From contig JBFXCS010000001.1 in the NCBI GenBank assembly GCA_050181915.1, positions 558,001 to 622,000 on the forward strand: DNA of 64,000 bases, given 5' to 3'. Source of the stretch: JBFXCS01 sp050181915. GTDB taxonomy: Bacteria; Actinomycetota; Thermoleophilia; Miltoncostaeales; Miltoncostaeaceae. The notes below the pieces were generated by a model. It was not told the origin of the DNA. It saw nothing but the letters and a program-made list of their open reading frames with translations, and searched no databases. This document shows, piece after piece, positions 35,627-44,258 of the stretch; positions within the stretch are counted from its first letter, which is position 1; the number at the start of each line of letters is the position of its first letter. Position numbers and translations under genes: made by a program.

Positions 35627-37128
35627 ACCGGCTCGGGGGCCAGGTAGGCGCGCTCGAGATGGGCGATCAGGGCGTCCGAGCCGAGCTCGGCGCCGGTGGC
35701 CTCGCGCATCAGCTCACGCGTCGGCCGGCGGGCGCCGTGGCGGTGCACCCGCCCGCGCATGAAGGCGAGCACCTCGCCCAGGCGCCCCTCCGCGACCACC
35801 TGCTCCAGGGGCCCCAGCTCCGCCTCGGCGGCGTCGGCGAGCTGCGCCGAGTAGAGGTTGCCCAGCGTGTAGGTGGGGAAGTAGCCGACCAGGCCGTCGG
35901 CCCAGTGGATGTCCTGCATCGCCCCCAGCGCGTCGGTGGACGGGCGGATGCCGAGCAGCCGCTCCATGCCGTCGGAGAAGGCGCCGGGCAGGTCGGCCAC
36001 GTCGAGGTCGCCGCGGATCATCGCCAGCTCCAGCTCGAAGCGCAGCACGATGTGCAGGTTGTAGGTCACCTCGTCGGCCTCGACCCGGATCAGCGACGGC
36101 CGCACGGTGCGCGACGCGCGGTGCAGCAGCGCGGCGTCGATGCCCTGCATCGCGTCGGGGAAGAGACGCCGCATCTCGGGCTCGAGCCGCTCCCAGAAGG
36201 CGCGGGTGCGGCCGATCTGGTTCTCCCAGAAGCGCGACTGCGACTCGTGGGCGCCGAGCGACGGCGCGTCGTAGAGGGGCGAGCGGTCGACCTCGCCGGG
36301 GAAGCCCTGCTCGTACAGGGCGTGGCCCAGCTCGTGCATCGCCGCGCTGATCCCCTCCAGCGGGCTGTCGGTGACGAAGCGCGTGGTGAAGCGCACGTCC
36401 CCGCGGTGCGGCGAGCCGGTGAAGGGGTGCGCCGACAGCGCGATGACGCCGGAGCGCCGGTCGAAGCCCACCAGCGCGGCGATCTCGTGGACGAGGGCCA
36501 TCTGCCCGTCCGCGCTCCACTCCCGCGCGGGCAGCTCGGCGGCGGGGCGGTCGGCGGCCTCGGCCACCAGGGGGGCGAGGCGCTCGCGCAGCTCGGCGAA
36601 CACCGGCTCCAGGTCGGCGACGCGGGCCCCGGGCTCGAACTCGTCGAGCAGCGCGTCGTACGGCTCCCCGCCGTCCTGCGCGCCGACGGCCTCCGCCTCG
36701 CGGCGCTTCAGCTCGATGACGGCGCGCAGGGGTCCCTCGTAGGCCGAGAAGTCGTCGGCGGCCCGCGCGTCGATCCACGCCGCCACGCCGCGCGAGCAGG
36801 CCTCGCTGATCTCCCGCACCAGGGCCTCCGGCAGGCGCAGCGCCCGGTCGCGCTCCCGCGCGGCGAGCCGCAGCATGCCGCGGGCGTCGTCGTCGAGATC
36901 GTCGCGCTCGCTCAGGGCGGCGACCGCCTCGCCGGCGTCGGGCCGCACCAGCTCGCGGTGGCGCAGCGCGGCGAGCGTGCCGAGCTGGCTGGCGCGGCCG
37001 TCCGTCCCGCCCGGGGGCATCAGGGTCTCGCGGTCCCATCCCAGCAGGCCGGCCGCGCCGCGGAGGTCGGCGAGCGTGCCGGCCCAGTCCGCGAACAACC
37101 GCCATTCCGGTGACGAACGACCGCTCAC
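35623..37128 (-). CDS. M32-family (Taq) metallocarboxypeptidase
   Basis: A 501-residue carboxypeptidase. The zinc motif is ISAAMHELGHALYEQG (HEXXH). Family segments include LLGWDRETLMPPGG, ESQSRFWENQIGR with the third ligand glutamate region, RVEADEVTYNLHIVLRFELE and DIHWADGLVGYFPTYTLGNLYSAQL. GTG 37128 is used; a longer frame to 37305 crosses the opposite promoter and is not credible. It removes C-terminal residues from peptides with broad specificity. Confidence 0.93.
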   Translation of the reverse strand: MSGRSSPEWRLFADWAGTLADLRGAAGLLGWDRETLMPPGGTDGRASQLGTLAALRHRELVRPDAGEAVAALSERDDLDDDARGMLRLAARERDRALRLPEALVREISEACSRGVAAWIDARAADDFSAYEGPLRAVIELKRREAEAVGAQDGGEPYDALLDEFEPGARVADLEPVFAELRERLAPLVAEAADRPAAELPAREWSADGQMALVHEIAALVGFDRRSGVIALSAHPFTGSPHRGDVRFTTRFVTDSPLEGISAAMHELGHALYEQGFPGEVDRSPLYDAPSLGAHESQSRFWENQIGRTRAFWERLEPEMRRLFPDAMQGIDAALLHRASRTVRPSLIRVEADEVTYNLHIVLRFELELAMIRGDLDVADLPGAFSDGMERLLGIRPSTDALGAMQDIHWADGLVGYFPTYTLGNLYSAQLADAAEAELGPLEQVVAEGRLGEVLAFMRGRVHRHGARRPTRELMREATGAELGSDALIAHLERAYLAPEPV

Positions 37129-37159
37129 GACTGCACTGTAGCCGCCCCGGGGCCGGGCG

Positions 37160-37165
37160 TATCCT
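37160..37165 (+). promoter_or_regulatory. -10 box of a leaderless promoter
   Basis: TATCCT stands 6 bases before GTG 37172. It reads away from the divergent M32 peptidase gene. Confidence 0.5.
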
Positions 37166-37171
37166 CGGGGC

Positions 37172-37423
37172 GTGAGCACGAGACCGCCCCGTGAGCCGCC
37201 CGCGCCGGTCCGCTGGTGGGAGGGCCTCCACGTCGCGGTGCAGGTCGCGGTGGTCGCCCCGCCGGTCATCCTGCTGCTGTGGCTCGTCCACGTCACCCTG
37301 CTCAACCAGCCGCTGTGGCGCGGCCTGAGCTACGGGGTGTTCTGGGGCGCCCTGGTCACGGCCGCCGTGGTGGGCGCGAGCCGGTCCGAGCGCGCGCGCC
37401 GCGAGAGCCGCCGCGGCAGGTGA
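37172..37423 (+). CDS. Small two-helix membrane protein, unknown
   Basis: An 83-residue protein with a proline-rich N-terminus, two hydrophobic segments (VAVQVAVVAPPVILLLWLVHV and GVFWGALVTAAVVGA) and a short, strongly basic tail (RSERARRESRRGR) that probably stays in the cytosol. No family is recognised. It has its own leaderless-type promoter and a strong hairpin after the stop, so it forms a single-gene transcription unit. Confidence 0.6.
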   Translation: MSTRPPREPPAPVRWWEGLHVAVQVAVVAPPVILLLWLVHVTLLNQPLWRGLSYGVFWGALVTAAVVGASRSERARRESRRGR

Positions 37424-37427
37424 CGCG

Positions 37428-37454
37428 GGAGCGGGCCGCGGGGCGGCCCGCTCC
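37428..37454. terminator. Perfect hairpin between convergent genes
   Basis: A 12-base-pair stem (GGAGCGGGCCGC with its complement) around GGG lies between the stops at 37423 and 37472. It probably ends transcription in both directions. Confidence 0.6.
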
Positions 37455-37471
37455 GTCGCGCCGGGATGCTC

Positions 37472-38413
37472 CTACGAGGTCACCGCCTGGGAGAAGCTGG
37501 TGATCTTCTGCTGCACCTCGGGGAGCAGCGCCTGGATCGCCGACAGGTCCCCGCTGCTGGCCGCGTCCAGGAAGCGGCGCAGGACGTCGGTGACGTCCGG
37601 GCCGGTGCGAGCCAGGCCGGCGCGCTTCTTCTCGAGGTCGGGGTCGTCCAGCGTGTAGCCGTCCAGCTTCGCGATCGCCGCGTCGAAGTCGTCGAGGCTC
37701 GCGCTGGCCTCGGGGATCTTCGCCTTCAGGTCGTCGGGGCCGCTGACGCCCTGAAGGATCGTGCCGAACGACTGCAGCGCCTCGCCGGCGTCCTGGGTGT
37801 CGGCGGCGAACTGGGCCGCGGTGCCCGTGGCGCCGCTCGGGGTGGTGGGGGTGGTGGGCGCCGACGCGGTGGTGTCGGTGCTCTCGGTGGTCGGCGTCGT
37901 GGGCGTGGTCGGCGTGGTGGGCGTCGTGGCCGTGGTCGTGGTGTCGTCGTCCGGGACGCCGCAGACGGTGAGGCCCAGGTCCTTCGCCTTGGCGCTCGCC
38001 TGCTCCTGGAGGTCCTCGATCTCGGAGCTCAGGGAGCCGATCACCTGCTCGGCGTCGCCGCCGCCGCGGATCTGGTCGGCGGCGTCCTGGATCTTCGCCT
38101 GCCGCTGATCGAGCAGCGAGAGGGCCTCGTCGAAGTCGCCCTTGAGGTCCGAGGGGACCTCGAGCGCCTTCAGGTCGGCGATCTCCTTGGCCTGGATGGT
38201 GAGGCCCTGCTCGAGGAAGGGCAGCACCTCGGCGGCGCTGGTGGGCTCCGTCAGGGCGTCGGTGCCGCGATTCGAGTCGGCGCAGATCGCGTCGGCGGCC
38301 TGGCGGAAGTCGTCCGCGCTCGGTCCGTCGGATCCGCCGCCGCAGCCGGCGGCGACCGCGATGGCGCCGATGGCCGCGACTCCCGCGAGCGACCGACGAT
38401 TGAGCAAAGGCAT
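37472..38413 (-). CDS. Secreted lipoprotein with two helical halves and a Thr/Pro linker
   Basis: A 313-residue protein with a signal peptide and lipobox ending in VAAGC, so it is anchored to the outer face of the membrane. Residues 30-150 are helical with one cysteine near each end (ICADS and LTVCGV), probably a disulfide. A linker of about 35 residues made almost only of Thr, Pro and Ala follows. The second helical part (about 195-313) has a similar spacing of LDDFDAAIAKLDGY. No known family; ATG 38413 has the Shine-Dalgarno AAGGGAGA. Confidence 0.72.
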   Translation of the reverse strand: MPLLNRRSLAGVAAIGAIAVAAGCGGGSDGPSADDFRQAADAICADSNRGTDALTEPTSAAEVLPFLEQGLTIQAKEIADLKALEVPSDLKGDFDEALSLLDQRQAKIQDAADQIRGGGDAEQVIGSLSSEIEDLQEQASAKAKDLGLTVCGVPDDDTTTTATTPTTPTTPTTPTTESTDTTASAPTTPTTPSGATGTAAQFAADTQDAGEALQSFGTILQGVSGPDDLKAKIPEASASLDDFDAAIAKLDGYTLDDPDLEKKRAGLARTGPDVTDVLRRFLDAASSGDLSAIQALLPEVQQKITSFSQAVTS

Positions 38414-38522
38414 CCACGTCTCCCTTCGTGGACGGGGGGTGAGCGGCGGCAGACTAACCAGCGCCTGCGATCCACGCGACTCCCCGCATGGGGGGCACGT
38501 CCTGGTTCGGCCGATCGGACAC

Positions 38523-38528
38523 TAGACT
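38523..38528 (+). promoter_or_regulatory. -10 box before the ferritin gene
   Basis: TAGACT fits TAnnnT. A leader of about 20 bases carries AAGGAG at 38543-38548, 5 bases before ATG 38554. No iron-box dyad is recognised. Confidence 0.45.
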
Positions 38529-38553
38529 TGAACGATCCGTCCAAGGAGTCCTG

Positions 38554-39051
38554 ATGCCGATCGAGAGCGCCGTCGTCGACGCCCTGAACGCCCAGCTGGG
38601 GCGTGAGTTCGAGGCCCACCTGCAGTACCTGTCGATCTCCGCGTGGTTCGACTCGGAGGGGCTGCCCGAGCTGAAGCGCTTCTTCGCCGCCCAGGCCGCC
38701 GAGGAGCACGCCCACGCGATGCGCATCTACGACTTCATCGAGGACGTCGGCGGCGCCGTGGTGATCCCGGCCCTGGCCGCCCCCAAGGCCGGCTTCGAGA
38801 GCGCCGAGGAGGCCGTGGCGCTGAGCCTCGAGCACGAGCAGCGGATCACGGCCCACATCCACGACCTGGTCGACCTGGCCGGCACGCACTCGGACCACCC
38901 GACCTACGCCTTCCTGCAGTGGTTCGTGACCGAGCAGGTCGAGGAGATCGCCACCATGAGCGAGCTGCTGCAGGTGACGCGCCGCGCCGGCGAGACGAAC
39001 CTGCTGCTGCTCGAGAGCTACGTGGCCCGGTCGGCGCCGACCCCGGAGTGA
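38554..39051 (+). CDS. Bacterial ferritin
   Basis: A 165-residue ferritin-like four-helix protein that stores iron. The ferroxidase ligands are visible in helix A (LGREFEAHLQYL), helix B (AAEEHAHAMRIYDFI, ExxH) and helix C (TEQVEEIATM). No haem-binding Met typical of bacterioferritin is evident, so FtnA-type is likely. ATG 38554 is chosen for its Shine-Dalgarno; the frame opening at 38488 has none. The GTG of the next gene overlaps the stop. Confidence 0.92.
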   Translation: MPIESAVVDALNAQLGREFEAHLQYLSISAWFDSEGLPELKRFFAAQAAEEHAHAMRIYDFIEDVGGAVVIPALAAPKAGFESAEEAVALSLEHEQRITAHIHDLVDLAGTHSDHPTYAFLQWFVTEQVEEIATMSELLQVTRRAGETNLLLLESYVARSAPTPE

Positions 39052-39527
39052 CCGCCGGGCCCGCGGCCGGCGCCCTGCGCTCGCGGGCCCTGCGCGCGGA
39101 CGACTTCGCCCGCGCCCGCGCGGTGGTCGACGAGTGGTTCGGCCACCCGGTGGGGCTCGTGATGCACCGCCTCTTCTTCGACCAGCTGGGCCCCTCGGGG
39201 GTCTGGCTGGAGGACGCGGCCGGCCGGCCGGCGGGCTTCCTGCTGGGGCTGGTCAGCGAGGCCGAGCCCGATCTGGCCTACGTGCACATGCACGTCGTCG
39301 ACCCGGCGCGGCGCGGGCGCGGGGTGGGCGCCCGCCTCTACCGCGACTTCGCGGCGCGCGCGGCCGAGCGGGGCTGCACGAGGATCCGCGCCCTGGCCGC
39401 CCCGGCGCGCCTCGCCTCGCGGCGCTTCCACGAGCGCCTCGGGTTCGTCGGCACCTCCGCGCCCGGGTACCTCGGTCCCGGCGGGGATCGCATCGTCTTC
39501 GAGCGGGCGCTGCCCCTCGACCGATGA
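39048..39527 (+). CDS. GNAT-family N-acetyltransferase
   Basis: A 159-residue acetyl-CoA-dependent transferase. The acetyl-CoA loop reads VVDPARRGRGVGARLYRDF (motif A, R/Q-x-x-G-x-G/A), preceded by the strand YVHMHV and followed by ASRRFHERLGFVGT (motif B). The substrate cannot be predicted. GTG 39048 overlaps the ferritin stop by 4 bases, implying shared translation with the iron-storage gene. Confidence 0.85.
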   Translation: MTAGPAAGALRSRALRADDFARARAVVDEWFGHPVGLVMHRLFFDQLGPSGVWLEDAAGRPAGFLLGLVSEAEPDLAYVHMHVVDPARRGRGVGARLYRDFAARAAERGCTRIRALAAPARLASRRFHERLGFVGTSAPGYLGPGGDRIVFERALPLDR

Positions 39528-39564
39528 GGGGGTGATCGGCGGGGACGCTCCGGCGGCGCTTCGG

Positions 39565-39599
39565 TACGATCTCGCTTGCTTATGACCAGGAGGGGGTGA
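39565..39599 (+). promoter_or_regulatory. Promoter, five-codon leader ORF and Shine-Dalgarno of the PilZ gene
   Basis: TACGAT at 39565-39570 is a -10 box. ATG at 39582 opens a tiny frame ATG-ACC-AGG-AGG-GGG-TGA (39582-39599) whose two Arg codons are also the Shine-Dalgarno for ATG 39604. The tiny frame may be chance. Confidence 0.35.
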
Positions 39600-39603
39600 G
39601 CGG

Positions 39604-39957
39604 ATGCAGGATGGCACGGCCTTCGCCGAGCGGCGGGCGCACCCGCGCGAGGATGTGGACCTGCCGGTGCGCGTCATCGCCGGGGGGCGATCGGTCGACG
39701 CCACCGCGGTGAACCTCAGCGAGGGCGGGGCGCTGCTGGCGGGCGCCGACCTCCCCGCGGCGCGCCGCATCCGGATCGAGATCGAGCTGGCCGAGCTGGG
39801 CTGGCAGGCCCTCGACGCGGAGGTCGTCCGGGCGAGGGGCGGCGCGGACGGAACCCTCGCCGCCCGCTTCGCGGCGGCCGCCACCGAGGGCGGTCGGGAG
39901 GCGATCCGCGCCTTCTTCGCGACCCGGCTGGGGCACGGAGCCGAGCCGACCGGCTGA
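39604..39957 (+). CDS. PilZ-domain protein, probable c-di-GMP receptor
   Basis: A 117-residue single-domain PilZ protein. The c-di-GMP-binding signatures are present: R11-x3-R15 in ERRAHPRED and N37-x-S39-x2-G42 in NLSEGGALL. No effector domain is attached, so it probably acts by binding a partner. With the RsiG-like protein 6.5 kb away it is the second possible c-di-GMP receptor in the window. Its strong Shine-Dalgarno (AGGAGGGGGTGA) is unusual among its neighbours. Confidence 0.85.
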   Translation: MQDGTAFAERRAHPREDVDLPVRVIAGGRSVDATAVNLSEGGALLAGADLPAARRIRIEIELAELGWQALDAEVVRARGGADGTLAARFAAAATEGGREAIRAFFATRLGHGAEPTG

Positions 39958-40030
39958 CGCTCCGTGCGGGGGCGCGTGCTCGCAGAGCCCCTGCGGTAAG
40001 CCGTGAGGGGCCGCCTGCCGATGGATCGGC

Positions 40031-42130
40031 GTGGGCCGTGCCGTGCGTCACCTCTCGCGGATGTTGCTGCTCGCCGTGCTGGCGCTGGCGGCGCTCCCGT
40101 CCCTCTGCGCGGGAGCGCCCGCGGTCCAGCGGGTGCTGGTGAAGATCGACCCGGCGTCGACGCCCGCCGAGCGCGCCGAGGTGCGCGACGCCCTCGACGC
40201 GACGGCCGTCGCTCCCCTCATGGCGGGCTGGAGGGTGTACGAGCTGAGCCGGCCCCTGCCGGTGGCCCGGGCGAGGTCGCTCGTCGACGGCGCCGATGCG
40301 GTGCTGGACGTCACGCCGGACGCGCGCGCCAGGCCGCTCGCCGCGCCGAACGATCCCGGCTACTCGGGCCAGTGGGCGCTCCCGCGCATCGGGGCGCCGG
40401 CGGGCTGGGAGATGGCAGCCGGCGCCCAGCCGGTCGTCGTGGCCGTGATCGACGGCGGAGTCCGCTACGACCACGCCGACCTCGCGGCCCGCATGTGGAC
40501 CAACGCGCGCGAGGTCCCCGGCAACGGCCTCGACGACGACGGCAACGGCTACGTCGACGACGTGCGCGGGTGGGACTTCGTGGGCGCCGACGGCGATCCG
40601 CGGCCGGCCGACAACACGGATCGCCACGGCACCCACGTCGCCGGCATCATCGCGGCCCAGCGGGACAACGGCATCGGCGTCGCCGGGATCGCCGACAACG
40701 CCCGCATCATGCCGATCCGCTTCATCTCCTCCGGCGGCGGCGACGTGTCGGCCGGCATCGCAGGGCTGCGCTACGCGGTCGCGAACGGAGCCCGGGTCGC
40801 CAACCTCTCGTGGGGGAGCGACACCTACGTGCCGGCCCTGTGCGACGCGGTCGCCGACGCGACGGCGGCCGGCGTGGTGGTGGTCGCCGCGGCCGGGAAC
40901 GAGGGCCGCGACAACGATGCCCGGCCCATGTGGCCCGCGAGCTGCCCGGCGACCGACCTCATCACCGTCGCCTCGACCGGTGCGAGCGGCTCCCAGGACG
41001 CCCTGTCGCCCTTCTCGTCGTACGGCGCGACCAGCGTGGACCTCGGCGCGCCCGGCGACGACATCCTGAGCACCATCCCCGGGGGCTACGGCCTCCTGTC
41101 GGGGACGTCGATGGCCGCCCCGCTCGTGTCGGGCGTCGCCGCCGTCGTCCGCGGGCGCCATCCCGGCCTGGCCGCGTGGCAGGTGCGCGAGGCCCTGCTC
41201 GCGGGCGGGACGCCGCTGCCCTCTCTGGCCGGGCGCACGGTCAGCGGGCGGCTCGTCAACCTGCCGGGCGCCCTCTCGGTGGCCGGCACCGGCGTCGTCG
41301 ACGCGGTGCCCCCGGAGCCGTTCGCGCTGTCGGCGCCCTCCGACGGGCAGATCGTCACCACCGCCCAGCCGAGCTTCTCGTGGACGCCCTACGGCGACGC
41401 CCTCAGCGGGGTGCGGGCGCAGCGTCTCGACGTCGACGGGGCGACGGTGGCGACGGTCGGCCCCGGGGTGCGGGAGGCGGCGGCCCCCGCCCCTCTCGCC
41501 GAGGGCCGGCACAGCTGGACGGTCGTCGCCGTCGACGCGGCCTCGAACGCGCGCGACGGCGGCACGCGCAGCCTGATCGTCGACCTGTCCCCGCCGCAGG
41601 CGGCGGTGCCGGTCGCGCCCGGGCAGGGGGGCCGGCCCGCGGGCCCGAGGATCGTGCTGCGCTGGAGGCCCGGCGCCGACGCCGGCAGCGGCGTCTCCGG
41701 CCAGGCGCTCGTCATCGACGACGTCCCGGTGGCGACCCTGTCTCCGGACGTCGACCGCCACGCCGTGTCGCTGCCCGGGGGATCCCACAGCTGGAGGGTC
41801 GACACCACCGACCGGGCGGGACGCACGACGGCCGGCGCGGTGGCGGTCTTCGGGGTGGTGGCCCCCCTGCGGATCGGCGCGGCGCGCGCGAGGGCGGGCG
41901 CCCGGCCGGTCGTGCGGGTGAGGCTGGCGCGCGCGGCGCGCGTGACCCTCCGGGTGAGCCGCGGATCGAGGACGGTCGCGCGACTCGCCCGGCGCCTGCC
42001 CGGCGGCGCGAGCTCCGTGACTCTCTCGGCGGGCGCGGTCCGCCGGCTCGCGCCGGGGCGCTACCGGCTGGCCGCGACCGCTCCGGGCATGCCGAGGGCG
42101 ACGGCCGCGCTCGTCCTGCGCCGGCGCTGA
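40031..42130 (+). CDS. Secreted subtilisin-like serine protease (S8)
   Basis: A 699-residue protein with a signal peptide (RMLLLAVLALAALPSLCAGA). A short propeptide-like region (35-100) precedes the S8 catalytic domain with Asp141 (VAVIDGGVRYDHADL), His199 (DRHGTHVAGIIA) and Ser360 (SGTSMAAPLVSGVAA); an NEG oxyanion asparagine lies in AAAGNEGRDN. Two Ig-like domains follow (about 425-520 and 525-610), then a basic beta-rich C-terminus (R-rich repeats), perhaps for wall binding. GTG 40031 or a GTG four codons later may be used. Confidence 0.92.
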   Translation: MGRAVRHLSRMLLLAVLALAALPSLCAGAPAVQRVLVKIDPASTPAERAEVRDALDATAVAPLMAGWRVYELSRPLPVARARSLVDGADAVLDVTPDARARPLAAPNDPGYSGQWALPRIGAPAGWEMAAGAQPVVVAVIDGGVRYDHADLAARMWTNAREVPGNGLDDDGNGYVDDVRGWDFVGADGDPRPADNTDRHGTHVAGIIAAQRDNGIGVAGIADNARIMPIRFISSGGGDVSAGIAGLRYAVANGARVANLSWGSDTYVPALCDAVADATAAGVVVVAAAGNEGRDNDARPMWPASCPATDLITVASTGASGSQDALSPFSSYGATSVDLGAPGDDILSTIPGGYGLLSGTSMAAPLVSGVAAVVRGRHPGLAAWQVREALLAGGTPLPSLAGRTVSGRLVNLPGALSVAGTGVVDAVPPEPFALSAPSDGQIVTTAQPSFSWTPYGDALSGVRAQRLDVDGATVATVGPGVREAAAPAPLAEGRHSWTVVAVDAASNARDGGTRSLIVDLSPPQAAVPVAPGQGGRPAGPRIVLRWRPGADAGSGVSGQALVIDDVPVATLSPDVDRHAVSLPGGSHSWRVDTTDRAGRTTAGAVAVFGVVAPLRIGAARARAGARPVVRVRLARAARVTLRVSRGSRTVARLARRLPGGASSVTLSAGAVRRLAPGRYRLAATAPGMPRATAALVLRRR

Positions 42131-42159
42131 CGGAGAGGTGGCCGCGGCCGCCCGGGCGG

Positions 42160-42810
42160 TCAGCCGACCTTCCAGCCCACGTCCAGGTCGCCGCCGTGGA
42201 GGATGGCGTACACCGGCCGGGCGCGGCGCGGATGGAAGACGATGGTGAACAGCTCCCCCTCCGACAGGGCCAGCTCCTGCGGCAGGCGGCGGAAGCTCAC
42301 CGAGGTGATCGAGCCGTCGACCGCCCGGAAGAGGGCCTCGTAGCGCAGGCCGAGCCACCGCTTCTCGAGGCGCGGCCGCCCGATGCAGCGGCCGCCGATG
42401 AGGGCGGTGAAGTCCTCCCGGCAGGCCGGGCACACCAGGTGCACCATCCGGCCCAGCGCGTCGGGGGTGGTGCAGCGCGTCGCGCAGCTGGGGCAGGGGA
42501 GGGTGCGGACGGGCGGCGGCGCCGGCGCCGCGGCCGCCCGGGTCGCGTCCGCCGCGCGGGCGGGGCCGCCGTCGGCCGCCCGGACGGCGCGGCGCCGGTC
42601 GTAGCGGCGCCTGCGGTCCGGGTCGCCCAGCTCCTGCCAGGCCGCGTTCGCGCGCTTCGTGATCTCCTGCGCCCGGGCCCGCTGGCCGGCGTCGCGGAAG
42701 CGGTCCGGGTGGAAGGCCACGAGCATGAAGCGCCAGGCTGCGCGGATCTCTTCCGCGTCGGCGTCGGGCGCCACGTCGAGCGCGCGATAGTGGTCGTCGT
42801 CGTGGCTCAC
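42160..42810 (-). CDS. J-domain protein with zinc-ribbon-like centre
   Basis: A 216-residue DnaJ-type co-chaperone. The J-domain is N-terminal (YRALDVAPDADAEEIRAAWRFMLVAFHPDRF, with the HPD tripeptide that stimulates DnaK). An Ala/Pro linker leads to CPSCATRC and CPACRED, a probable zinc ribbon, then a domain ending in FHPRRARPVYAILHGGDLDVGWKVG. No glycine/phenylalanine region or classical zinc domain is present, so it is a type III J-protein. GTG 42810 starts the J-domain. Confidence 0.85.
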   Translation of the reverse strand: MSHDDDHYRALDVAPDADAEEIRAAWRFMLVAFHPDRFRDAGQRARAQEITKRANAAWQELGDPDRRRRYDRRRAVRAADGGPARAADATRAAAAPAPPPVRTLPCPSCATRCTTPDALGRMVHLVCPACREDFTALIGGRCIGRPRLEKRWLGLRYEALFRAVDGSITSVSFRRLPQELALSEGELFTIVFHPRRARPVYAILHGGDLDVGWKVG

Positions 42811-42870
42811 CGTGACCCGCCCAGCATGGCACGGGCGGCCCCGCGCGTGACGTGACGGGCGCCCTCGACA

Positions 42871-42876
42871 TAGGCT
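42871..42876 (+). promoter_or_regulatory. -10 box of a leaderless promoter
   Basis: TAGGCT ends 7 bases before GTG 42884, in the divergent gap next to the J-protein gene. Confidence 0.5.
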
Positions 42877-42883
42877 GCCCCTC

Positions 42884-43291
42884 GTGGAGGGCAGCCAAGG
42901 GATGGGTGCGCGCCTGCGCGAGGCCCGGATGCGGCAGGGCCTGGACCTGGACGAATGCGTCCGCGCCACGCGCATCCGCGAGCGCTACCTGGTGGCGATC
43001 GAGGAGGATCGCATCGAGTCGCTGCCCGACCCCGCCTACTACAAGGGCTTCGTCCGCGCCTACGCCGCCCACCTGGGGGTGCCCGTCGAGGGGCCGGTCC
43101 GCGATCTCCCCAAGGGGCAGATCGAGGAGCAGTCGCGGCCGCCCCCGGTGCAGCTCAGCGCGGTCCGGCCGCGCGCGGTCCCGGTCCCGCGGCGCCGGCG
43201 GATCGGCCTGGTGCTGGCGATGGCGGTCGCGATCGTGCTGGTGGTCACGGCTGCGGCCTTCGCCGCCGGGGTGTTCGACCTCGGGGTCTGA
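42884..43291 (+). CDS. RodZ-like helix-turn-helix membrane protein
   Basis: A 135-residue protein. The N-terminal HTH of RodZ type (ARLREARMRQGLDLDECVRATRIRERYLVAIEE, then LPDPAYYKGFVRAYAAHLG) is followed by a basic linker and one membrane helix (VLAMAVAIVLVVTAAAFAAGVF). The usual extracellular beta domain is missing, so this is a short form. RodZ links MreB to the cell-wall machinery; here the role could also be regulatory. Leaderless-type start at GTG 42884. Confidence 0.82.
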   Translation: MEGSQGMGARLREARMRQGLDLDECVRATRIRERYLVAIEEDRIESLPDPAYYKGFVRAYAAHLGVPVEGPVRDLPKGQIEEQSRPPPVQLSAVRPRAVPVPRRRRIGLVLAMAVAIVLVVTAAAFAAGVFDLGV

Positions 43292-43400
43292 CCGCGTCGG
43301 CCGGTCGCGGGAAAGCCGAAGGCGGCGGCGGGTTCTCGCCGACGTCCGGCTCCGGCGCGGCCACTAGTGTCCGGTCGCCCAGAGTCGACCGGGAGCACAG

Positions 43401-44258
43401 ATGACCCCAGATGGATCCGCGCAGGCCCGCCCCGCCTACCGCCATATCGCGTGCTGCGTCGACCGCTCCGCGGCCTCGCAGCGGGCGCTCGCCGAGGCAA
43501 CGCGGCTGTGGCGCGCGAGCGGCGGCCGGCTGAGCGTCGTGCACGTCGCCCGGGCTCCGCTGGGGGGCTACAGCCGCTGGGACGTCACGGCGCAGCCCGC
43601 CTATCAGGAGGCCGAGGAGTGGCTCGGGACCGTCGTCGCGGAGCTCCCGGGGGCGGAGGCCGTGACGCTCTGGGGCTTCCCTCCCGAGCGCGTGAGCGAC
43701 TGGGCCGCGGAGAGCGCCGTGGACCTGCTGGTCGCGGCGGCGCACCACGGCGCCGCCCACCGCTCGATCCTCGGGAGCTTCACGGCCGGCCTGGCCCGCC
43801 GCGCCCCGTGCCCGGTGCTCGTCGTGCGCCCGCCGGCCCCCTCGGCGGCGGAGGCGCCCCGCATCGAGGTGACGGCCGACGGCGGCGGCGAGCTCCGTCA
43901 CGCCGGCGGGAGCGGGCGCCTCGACGGCTCGTGGCGCGCCGAGCATCTGATGCTGGCCGCGGTCGCCCGCGGCGCGATCGACGCCCTGAGCGCGGCGGCG
44001 GCCCGCGAGGGCTTCACCATGACCGCCGCCGCGACGGCCTCCGCCTCCCGGCCGGAGGGCCGGGACGGCCTCCGCGACGCGGAGTGCGAGGTGCGCGCGA
44101 CCCTCCGGCCGCCGCCGCCCGCCGACCTGTGCCGGCGGCTGGTGGAGGAGGCCGAGGACCGCCGCCGCCCGGCCGGCCCGCCGGCGGCCGCGCCGCGCAT
44201 TCGATGGCACGTCAACGAACGGTCCATCGACCCCGCCGCGACCCGGGAGCCGGAATGA
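43401..44258 (+). CDS. Universal stress protein fused to an OsmC-like domain
   Basis: A 285-residue protein. Residues 12-150 are a USP domain (HIACCVDRSAASQRALAEATRL, VHVARAP, DLLVAAAHHGAAHRSILGSFTAGLARRAPCPVLVVR). Residues 165-285 resemble OsmC: SWRAEHLMLAAVARGAIDALSAAAAREGF matches the central OsmC helix, but the peroxidatic cysteine position is RG. The second cysteine region is also changed. The OsmC-like part is therefore probably not a peroxidase. It overlaps the next USP gene by 4 bases. Confidence 0.8.
   Translation: MTPDGSAQARPAYRHIACCVDRSAASQRALAEATRLWRASGGRLSVVHVARAPLGGYSRWDVTAQPAYQEAEEWLGTVVAELPGAEAVTLWGFPPERVSDWAAESAVDLLVAAAHHGAAHRSILGSFTAGLARRAPCPVLVVRPPAPSAAEAPRIEVTADGGGELRHAGGSGRLDGSWRAEHLMLAAVARGAIDALSAAAAREGFTMTAAATASASRPEGRDGLRDAECEVRATLRPPPPADLCRRLVEEAEDRRRPAGPPAAAPRIRWHVNERSIDPAATREPE

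Noticed and set aside
36371..37141. Plus-strand frames opposite the M32 peptidase
   Set aside because: Shadow frames; the peptidase on the minus strand has a complete HEXXH motif and family segments throughout.
39958..40030. Possible riboswitch before the subtilase gene
   Set aside because: The gap is about 70 bases and lacks the conserved sequence of known c-di-GMP or other riboswitch classes.
39716..43072. Minus-strand frame of over 1100 codons across the subtilase gene
   Set aside because: It is antisense to a subtilase with a complete catalytic triad and merges shadow sequence of several genes.
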